From Acidobacteriota bacterium (GTDB taxonomy: Bacteria; Acidobacteriota; Terriglobia; Versatilivoradales; Versatilivoraceae), in the NCBI GenBank assembly GCA_022826755.1, contig JAJDUG010000072.1:1-64000 (forward strand): DNA of 64,000 nt, given 5' to 3'. Below the pieces are notes generated by a model. The model saw only the letters and a program-made list of their open reading frames with translations. It made no database searches and was not told the DNA's origin. The first letter of the stretch is position 1; the number at the start of each line of letters is the position of its first letter. This document shows, piece by piece, positions 58,816 through 64,000 of this stretch. The position numbers and the translations under genes are program-made.

Positions 58816-59817
58816 ATGGACGCCAGGAAGGTCTATGACGAAGCCATCGTGATCGACGGCCTGAGCATCAGCAACTGGGAGAGCGATGCCGTCTTCCAGC
58901 GCCTGCGGGCCGGCAACATCACCGCCATCAACGCCACCGTGGCCACCTGGGAGAACTTCCAGCAGACCATGGCTCACCTGGCCAAGTGGATGCGGCGCTT
59001 TCGCGAGCGCCAGGACATCCTGCAGGTCAAGGAGACGGCCGATATCCACACCGCCAAGAAGCTGGGAAAGACCGGCATCATCCTGGGGTTTCAGAATGCC
59101 TCGCCCATTGAGAACGAACTGGACCGCCTGGGGCTGTTCCTGGCCCTGGGGGTGCGGGTCATCCAGCTCACCTATCACGAGACCAATCTGCTGGGGAGTG
59201 GTTGCTGGGAGCGGTTCGACAGCGGCTTGAGCAACTTCGGCCTGGATGCGGTGCGTGAAATGAACCGGCTGGGCATCCTCATCGACCTGTCGCACGTGGG
59301 CCCGAAGACCACGATGGAAGCCATCGAGATGTCGGAGCAGCCGGTTGCCATCACCCACGCCAACGCCCGCAGCTTCTACAACCACCCGCGCAACAAGGAG
59401 GAAGACGCGCTCAAGCTGCTGGCCGAAAAGGGGGGTGTGGTCGGCGCCACCTCATACACCCCCTTCCTTCCCAAGGGATACGATTCCACCCTGGAGGATT
59501 TCGTGGACGCCCTCGACAACATGGTGGAGCGGATCGGCCTGGACCACGTGGCCATCGGAACCGACTCCACCCACGATCAGCCGCTGGAGTTCTGGCATTA
59601 CATCGTCTCCCAGCAGGGCACCAAGTTCCCCTCGACCTTCGCCGACGGCTCGGTGCCCTACACCGAGATCAACTTTCAACCCAAGGGGATCGACACCCCG
59701 GCCGAGTTCCCCAACCTGGCCGACGCGCTCGCCGGTCGCGGCTACAGCGCCGAAGACATCACCAAGCTGTTGGGCGGGAACTGGCTTAGGCTGTTCGAAA
59801 GGGTCTGGAATCCCTGA
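58816..59817 (+). CDS. M19-family dipeptidase
   Basis: The 333-residue protein is a membrane/renal-dipeptidase-type zinc enzyme: VIDGLSISNW (replacing the HxD motif of other members; here DGLSI), GFQNASPIENELDRLGLFLALGVRVIQLTY (with Glu of the bridging position), IDLSHVGPKTTMEAIEMSEQPVAITHANAR (two His) and HVAIGTDSTHDQP. The first HxD metal pair is not visible, so the binuclear site may be changed. The ATG at 58816 follows AAAGGAG. It lies 20 bases after the oxidase gene and probably shares its transcript. Confidence 0.82.
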   Translation: MDARKVYDEAIVIDGLSISNWESDAVFQRLRAGNITAINATVATWENFQQTMAHLAKWMRRFRERQDILQVKETADIHTAKKLGKTGIILGFQNASPIENELDRLGLFLALGVRVIQLTYHETNLLGSGCWERFDSGLSNFGLDAVREMNRLGILIDLSHVGPKTTMEAIEMSEQPVAITHANARSFYNHPRNKEEDALKLLAEKGGVVGATSYTPFLPKGYDSTLEDFVDALDNMVERIGLDHVAIGTDSTHDQPLEFWHYIVSQQGTKFPSTFADGSVPYTEINFQPKGIDTPAEFPNLADALAGRGYSAEDITKLLGGNWLRLFERVWNP

Positions 59818-59839
59818 AATCCCCTGCGCCGGCGCGCCC

Positions 59840-60052
59840 TCAACCTCTCGTGTTCACCACAGCCCACAGGTAGAGGAGCATACCGGCGCCCACCAGCAAA
59901 CTGCCCGGACACAGGAAAAGGAAGAACGAAACCGGATGATTCCAGAACAGGGTCGCCAGTTGGATTCCCAGCCCCAGGGCGATCAGCAGCCCTGACAGTT
60001 GCAACCGGCCGACCAACCCCTCCCGCAACCCCGGCAATCGCAACCGGTTCAT
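59840..60052 (-). CDS. Small two-helix membrane protein, end of the multiheme operon
   Basis: The 70-residue product has two hydrophobic segments (LSGLLIALGLGIQLATLFW and FFLFLCPGSLLVGAGMLLYLW). The start at 60052 overlaps the stop of the tetraheme gene (ATGA, 60049-60052), so it is coupled to it. No family recognised. It could be a membrane anchor or assembly partner of the multiheme complex. Confidence 0.65.
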   Translation of the reverse strand: MNRLRLPGLREGLVGRLQLSGLLIALGLGIQLATLFWNHPVSFFLFLCPGSLLVGAGMLLYLWAVVNTRG

Positions 60053-60666
60053 CGCTTTGCCTCCGGGTCCCATCGCCGGAACCTGTCCAGCTTCGAGACC
60101 GCGTGAACCAGGTTGTGGCACATCAGGCAAGACTTCTCACCGCTGAGCAACCGGGTCCGAAAGGGCGCATGGACCGCCTGCTCTTCATAGGACCTGGCGC
60201 CGGCGTGGCATTCCAGGCAGGCCCGGTTCCGATAGGGCTCATACAGTTCGACAGGGTCGGAGGCCGTCCCCCAGACGTTGTGCCAAACGTGTTTCAGGCC
60301 ACGGATCTTGTCATCGAGGTCGCCGAACATGGTGTAGTTGGTGTGGCAGGTGTAGCAGGCCCGTTCGACGGGGATGCGCTTGTTCTGGTAATGCGACGCG
60401 GGAAGAAAAGCGGCGTGGTCGATGTACAGGCTCTCCCCGTAGGGTTGAATGATGTGACAGGAGAGGCAGAACCGGGTTGTCTTGGCTTGCTCGTAGTGTC
60501 GACCGGCGCCGCCCAGAAGCAGCAGTCCCGGCAGCAGGAACAGCGCCAGGAAAGCCAGTATCCTGCCCCCGCGGGTGACAGTCGACTCAGGCTTGCGAAC
60601 GAGGAGCCCAATCACTGCGATGGTCACAACCGCAAGGAAGCCCAGGCTGATGGCGTAGCCGGTCAT
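60049..60666 (-). CDS. NapC/NirT-like membrane tetraheme cytochrome c
   Basis: The 205-residue product has two N-terminal membrane segments (about residues 5-23 and 36-54) and four heme motifs: CLSCH (C67), CYTCH (C104), CLECH (C150), CLMCH (C180). This fits the NapC/NirT group that passes electrons from menaquinol to periplasmic partners. The start at 60666 is used. The gene is 24 bases downstream of the octaheme gene and overlaps the small membrane gene. Confidence 0.82.
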   Translation of the reverse strand: MTGYAISLGFLAVVTIAVIGLLVRKPESTVTRGGRILAFLALFLLPGLLLLGGAGRHYEQAKTTRFCLSCHIIQPYGESLYIDHAAFLPASHYQNKRIPVERACYTCHTNYTMFGDLDDKIRGLKHVWHNVWGTASDPVELYEPYRNRACLECHAGARSYEEQAVHAPFRTRLLSGEKSCLMCHNLVHAVSKLDRFRRWDPEAKR

Positions 60667-60689
60667 TGAGATTGCCCCCACAGGCTCGA

Positions 60690-61943
60690 CTACCGACCCT
60701 TGCGCAGCTCACGCGCCAGCGTCTTGATCTCCGTCAAGTCCTGCACCATCTCGCTCCAACCGTACCAGAGCGCGTAGTCCGGATTGTTGTGAAACACGCC
60801 CTGAAAGGCTCGCATGCGGTGTTCCAGGTGCATCTTGAAGAGTCTCTGCTCGATCACCGAGGGCGCGTCGTGGAAAGCCAGCAAATCAGGGAAGTTGTAG
60901 GCGTAGTGATCCGGCTTGCGCAACACCCCGTCCCGATAGAGTGCGCTGACAATGCGAATGGCCTCGGCCAGCAGCCGGTCCGTCTCCCGGATCATCTCGT
61001 CGCCTTTTTCGAGCTCCGCTCGCACCAGGTTGGCCGAATGGCATTGTTCACACACGGCGATCATGCGGTCGCGCTCCCTCTGCCAATCCTCCTGGGTCAG
61101 GCGGGCGACGTCCGCCTGCTTGACGGCATCCAGACGCGCGGTCGGATTCCCCTCGGGGTCCAATACCCCGAGCGCCTGCAGAATGGTGGTGCGATCCGCC
61201 GCCCACTGCGGGTCTTCCGGCAGTGGCAATCGCACCGCCAGGAAGCCCCAGGCGGTCCGAACACCGTGGTGCCCCTGCGGCATGTGACAGGTCTGGCAGG
61301 TGGGCGCTGCAGCCTCCTCCGGCAGCGTTCCATTCTGCTTGAGCAGATGCCGAACCCCATGCTTGGAAGAGGAGTACATCTCCCATTGCGGATGATCGAT
61401 ACCCATGTGGCAGGTCCGGCAGGCCTGGGGCTCCAGGGCTTCCTTGACGGAAAACAGGTGCCGGGTGTGGCAGGCGTCGCAGGAGGCGAGCCCGAACATC
61501 ACGCCATCGGCCCTCAACTCCCGGATCTCCTGCTCGCTCTTCAGGCCCAGCCGATGGCAGCCGCCACAGCCCTTCATGCCTTCGGTCAGCGCCATCGGCA
61601 GCCAATGGGTGGTCGGCATGGCGTTCATGCTGACCCAGGCCAAGGCGTGCTTGCCGCCTGCGAACTGTTCTGTCTGGATCGGATGGCAAGTCCCGCAGAC
61701 ATCCGGCGTGGCCGTCCTGACCAGAGCCACATCTTCGGCCGAGCGATGCTGCTTCCCATGACAGAGGGAGCAATCCACCCCTTCCTGGCTGTGCCGGCTC
61801 AGTTCCCAGTCAGTGACGATGCCGGGCGTCACCTCACGGTGGCACTCGACGCAATCCGAGGAGGCGCGAGGCGTGTCTTTGCTGCCGCCACAGGCTGTCA
61901 GCGCCAGGACAACCACCAGCAGGCATCCGTGTTTCCAACCCAT
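60690..61943 (-). CDS. Octaheme cytochrome c, hydroxylamine-oxidoreductase-like lipoprotein
   Basis: The 417-residue product starts with a lipoprotein signal (HGCLLVVVLALTACGG, Cys18) and has eight CxxCH sites at residues 31, 58, 83, 126, 155, 175, 216 and 298. The number and spacing, and the C-terminal HRMRAFQGVFHNNPDYALWY, match the HAO superfamily. Some HAO-like proteins oxidise hydroxylamine and others reduce nitrite or hydroxylamine. Which applies depends on the heme-crosslinking Tyr, which I cannot place for certain. The NapC-like quinol dehydrogenase just downstream supports the reductive direction, as in the haoCA arrangement of Epsilonproteobacteria. Confidence 0.8.
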   Translation of the reverse strand: MGWKHGCLLVVVLALTACGGSKDTPRASSDCVECHREVTPGIVTDWELSRHSQEGVDCSLCHGKQHRSAEDVALVRTATPDVCGTCHPIQTEQFAGGKHALAWVSMNAMPTTHWLPMALTEGMKGCGGCHRLGLKSEQEIRELRADGVMFGLASCDACHTRHLFSVKEALEPQACRTCHMGIDHPQWEMYSSSKHGVRHLLKQNGTLPEEAAAPTCQTCHMPQGHHGVRTAWGFLAVRLPLPEDPQWAADRTTILQALGVLDPEGNPTARLDAVKQADVARLTQEDWQRERDRMIAVCEQCHSANLVRAELEKGDEMIRETDRLLAEAIRIVSALYRDGVLRKPDHYAYNFPDLLAFHDAPSVIEQRLFKMHLEHRMRAFQGVFHNNPDYALWYGWSEMVQDLTEIKTLARELRKGR

Positions 61944-62250
61944 CTGTCCCGCTCCTTCCCGGCCGTAAACGATGCCGGCACCCCATTCTCCTCAGTTGCC
62001 GCTCCTGCCCTCCACCGGGCAACTCTACCCATGTTCATAATACGCCGCGGCCGATGCCGCAAACGACTTCAGTGACAGACCGGTAGAACCGCTTCCACAA
62101 TCGGAATCGGAAAGGATCGACAGTACGACCCGAGTCCCCGATGGCGGGACAAAACGACCAGACCTCTGGCGGTTCAGGCTCCTGGGTCCGGTGTTCACTG
62201 ACAGGTCGGGCGGAATGGAGGGGCGGGTATTGCCCTCAGCGGCGGCAGAT
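61944..62250. other. Upstream region of the multiheme operon
   Basis: About 310 bases between the octaheme start and the end of the leftward NHL gene. It includes GTTGCC and GGCAAC elements around 61996-62027 that could form a hairpin and could affect the leader of the octaheme mRNA. No gene recognised; no clear promoter was assigned. Confidence 0.4.
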
Positions 62251-63216
62251 CTACTGTCTCACGTACTTGCGCAGCACCTTGGAGCCGGGCGGGGCCTGGC
62301 GCTTGGTGTAGGAGAAGGTGACCTGGCCGACATAGATGTCTCCGTGGGAGTCCACCGCCACCGAATGGGGAGAGAAAAAGCGTCCGGTGCCGTAGGGGTC
62401 CTCCTCGCACCACTCGGCCAGGATGCTGCCGTCGGCGGCCCTGACGGTCATGCGGGCGGCGGGCTTGTCCAGGCGGGCCTCGCGGCCATACATGAAGATG
62501 CCGCCGATCTCGGCCACGCAAAAGTTCTGCTGGCGATCCTGGCACAGGTCGTTGGGCCACCACACTTCGGTCCACTGGTCCAGGAATTCTCCGTCTGGCG
62601 AGAAGATCTGGATGCGTGAGTTCTGGCGGTCGGCCACGTAGACCTTCCCCTCCGGATCCACGTAGACGCCATGAGGCTGATTGAACTGAGAAGGTCCGTC
62701 CCCGGGGTCGCCCCAGGACAGCAGCAGTTGGCCGTCGGGGCTGAACTTGTGCACCCGGGCATTGCCGTATCCGTCGGAGACGAACAGGTTCCCGTCGGGA
62801 GCCAGGGCCACGTCGGTGGGGGTGTTGAAAGGGGGTCCCGAACGCAGGATGGAGGTGTGGTCGGTGCCGTTGTAGCCGGTATCGGCCACGCCGTCGCTGG
62901 GCGCCAGGGTCAGCAGCAGCTCTCCTTCCGTGGTGAACTTGTGCACCCGGTGCCCGTTGTCGTCCACGCAGTATACGGAGTCATCGGGGCCGATGAAGAT
63001 CATGTGCGGCCTCACGAAGAGCCCCTTCCCCCAGGAGTCCAGGTAGCTGCCGTCCCGGTCAAAGATGACCACCGGATTCTCGGCGCGGCAGAAAGCGTAG
63101 ACCCGGTCCCTTGAGTCCACCGCGATCCCGGGGACCTCTCCCAGATCCCACCCTTCGGGAAGCCTGGCCCAACCTTCCGCCTCTTCAAACGTCAACTGAC
63201 CGGATCCAAGTTTCAC
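62251..63216 (-). CDS. NHL-repeat beta-propeller protein
   Basis: The 321-residue product has six NHL-type repeats (GIAVDSRDRVYAFCR, PVVIFDRDGSYLDSWG, DVALAPDGNLFVSDGYGNARVHKFSPDG, GVYVDPEGKVYVADRQNSRIQIFSPDG, SVAVDSHGDIYVGQV). It has the profile of peptidylglycine-amidating-lyase-like propellers. The start is a GTG at 63216 with GGAG 8 bases upstream. No signal peptide is visible. Function unknown. Confidence 0.82.
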   Translation of the reverse strand: MKLGSGQLTFEEAEGWARLPEGWDLGEVPGIAVDSRDRVYAFCRAENPVVIFDRDGSYLDSWGKGLFVRPHMIFIGPDDSVYCVDDNGHRVHKFTTEGELLLTLAPSDGVADTGYNGTDHTSILRSGPPFNTPTDVALAPDGNLFVSDGYGNARVHKFSPDGQLLLSWGDPGDGPSQFNQPHGVYVDPEGKVYVADRQNSRIQIFSPDGEFLDQWTEVWWPNDLCQDRQQNFCVAEIGGIFMYGREARLDKPAARMTVRAADGSILAEWCEEDPYGTGRFFSPHSVAVDSHGDIYVGQVTFSYTKRQAPPGSKVLRKYVRQ

Positions 63217-63414
63217 TGGTGTCGCTCCTCCTTGTTGGAATTAGCCCGTGCGTTAACCTTTGCTTGCGGCATTCACCGCTCAGCCATGAGTGCCGGAAAG
63301 GCCAATACTAGGTGGTTGCCCCAGGAGTGTCAACGATGGAGGGGCTATCCATTGGCTTGCACCGGCGGGGATGTGCAGACCCCTCCTTGGCGCCCGACCG
63401 GAACCAGTCCCGGT

Positions 63415-63444
63415 TTGACAGCCGGCGACGCCATCTCCTAAACT
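63415..63444 (+). promoter_or_regulatory. Candidate sigma70-type promoter for the alcohol dehydrogenase gene
   Basis: A perfect -35 box TTGACA (63415-63420) is followed after 18 bases by TAAACT (63439-63444), four of six matches to TATAAT. It lies about 100 bases before the dehydrogenase start. Confidence 0.4.
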
Positions 63445-63489
63445 CGCCCGCAGCCAGCCCACACTGCATTCGAGGCGCCATTCCGAGGT

Positions 63490-63533
63490 CCGTCGAAGCC
63501 TTCGACGGGTGGGAGGGCCTCCCTGGCAGGCCC
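63490..63533 (+). promoter_or_regulatory. Two hairpins or operators in the dehydrogenase leader
   Basis: A near-perfect palindrome ccgtcgaag (63490-63498) and cttcgacgg (63500-63508), separated by one base, could be a dimeric repressor site. Next, gggcct (63515-63520) pairs with aggccc (63528-63533). Both lie between the candidate promoter and the start codon, where they could act on transcription or on the leader RNA. No regulator gene is adjacent. Confidence 0.4.
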
Positions 63534-63549
63534 ATCAAGGAGGAACGCG

Positions 63550-64000
63550 ATGATTGCCGCGGTTCTCAAACAATTGGGCAAACCTCTGGAGATCGAGGAG
63601 AGGCCCCGGCCCGCTTTCGGGGACGAGGAAGCCCTGATCCAGGTGATGGCCTGCGGCACCGACGGCACCGACCTGAAGATTGTGGACGGATTCGGCTACA
63701 GCCCCGAACTTCCCGCCATCCTGGGCCACGAGGTGGCCGGCGTGGTCTCAGAGGTGGGAGATCTGGTCACCCGGGTGAATCCGGGCGACCGGGTGGTGGT
63801 CTACAACTTCTCCACCTGCGGCCGCTGCCGCCTGTGCCGGACCCACCGGGAACAACTCTGTCCCCACATGACGGGCGTCCTGGGGGCCAAGGACCGGGGC
63901 GGCCACGCCGAATACCTGGCTATTCCGGCCCGACAACTGGTCCCGCTGCCCGACAACATCCCCTGGGCGGAAGCAGCCGTGCTGGCCGATGCCCGCATCA
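63550..64000 (+). CDS. Zinc-dependent alcohol dehydrogenase, partial at the right edge
   Basis: The reading frame from ATG 63550 (AAGGAGG 7 bases upstream) is open to the window end: 150 residues seen. It has the catalytic Zn ligands Cys and Glu in MACGTDGTDLK and LGHEVAGVV, and the structural Zn set CGRCRLCRTHREQLC. This is the medium-chain dehydrogenase family (about 340-360 aa in full), for example threonine or sorbitol dehydrogenase-like. The substrate is not readable. Confidence 0.85.
   Translation, partial: MIAAVLKQLGKPLEIEERPRPAFGDEEALIQVMACGTDGTDLKIVDGFGYSPELPAILGHEVAGVVSEVGDLVTRVNPGDRVVVYNFSTCGRCRLCRTHREQLCPHMTGVLGAKDRGGHAEYLAIPARQLVPLPDNIPWAEAAVLADARI

Larger units (their letters stand above)
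63217..63549. other. Divergent control region between the NHL and alcohol dehydrogenase genes
   Basis: About 330 bases with no gene. It contains a promoter-like pair for the dehydrogenase and two small hairpins, described separately. Confidence 0.5.

Noticed and set aside
1-64000. CRISPR arrays
   Set aside because: No set of evenly spaced repeats was seen; the repeats found are inverted pairs or dispersed single copies.
1-64000. tRNA, rRNA and riboswitches
   Set aside because: No TpsiC-arm-like GGTTCRANYCC with a matching acceptor stem, no rRNA string and no recognisable riboswitch core were seen by eye; a covariance-model search would decide.

Overview
The window is high-GC bacterial DNA, densely coded, with a gene content that points to an Acidobacteriota-like organism. 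The pointers are an Oar-type TonB-dependent receptor with an N-terminal carboxypeptidase-regulatory-like domain, a large Asp-box (VPS10/BNR) beta-propeller protein, a DUF5916 outer-membrane protein, and many secreted or Tat-exported proteins. The DUF1501 plus PSCyt1/DUF1549/DUF1553 pair is best known from Planctomycetes but also occurs in Acidobacteriota. The phylum is an inference from families, since no rRNA or tRNA gene was seen.

Layout. 1-2815: mobile debris. A cut-off IS630 element lies against a LuxR/PAS-type regulator that has lost its C-terminus, and a 760-bp IS1380-type remnant has intact terminal inverted repeats. 2896-16307: an AmmeMemoRadiSam-type radical SAM enzyme, the Asp-box protein, the TonB receptor, a ChrA transporter, a DUF5678/aspartyl-protease pair, a cupin, and a two-subunit sodium/solute symporter. 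16308-25454: a Tat-exported TIM-barrel-like protein, then four leftward genes: FGGY sugar kinase, esterase-like hydrolase, DUF1501 protein, and PSCyt1/DUF1549/DUF1553 protein. 25622-25866: a small non-autonomous element with IS1380-like ends. 25893-27407: a second SSS symporter.

27867-31283 is an accessory island: an AlbA_2/HATPase (Schlafen-like) protein overlapping a ParA-type ATPase, a zinc-ribbon DUF4145 protein, and a minimal nucleotidyltransferase followed by a truncated HEPN toxin start. A divergent ketol-acid-reductoisomerase-like gene sits directly on that break. 32275-45510 is mostly transport and catabolism: a flippase-like membrane protein, a DapA-family lyase, an M20 peptidase, two more SSS symporters, a ComEA-like HhH protein, the DUF5916 protein, a COG2907 flavoprotein, an enolase-superfamily protein, and a TlpA-like thioredoxin.

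45772-54946: ArfB-like hydrolase, a coupled PfkB kinase/class I aldolase pair, a 302-bp inverted-repeat unit holding a four-helix-bundle protein fragment, a Phd/VapC-type pair, a small PD-(D/E)XK protein, an ABHD18-like hydrolase, an M81 (MlrC-like) peptidase, a paralog of the TIM-barrel gene, and a BON-domain protein. 55024-63216: a sialidase-like protein, a GC-rich element with a perfect 31-bp inverted repeat, a DUF1579 protein, an orphan HicB-like gene, a D-amino-acid/sarcosine-oxidase-like flavoprotein, an M19 dipeptidase, and a three-gene multiheme operon (octaheme HAO-like lipoprotein, NapC/NirT-like tetraheme protein, small membrane protein), then an NHL protein. A zinc alcohol dehydrogenase runs off the right edge.

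Overall this looks like a heterotroph that imports and degrades small organic solutes (four SSS symporters with lyases, peptidases and oxidases), with an unusual multiheme redox operon and several small mobile elements between genes. Best candidates for undescribed biology: the AlbA_2-ParA-DUF4145 island, the HAO-like/NapC-like operon, the reductoisomerase-like protein with altered active-site residues, and the inverted-repeat elements.
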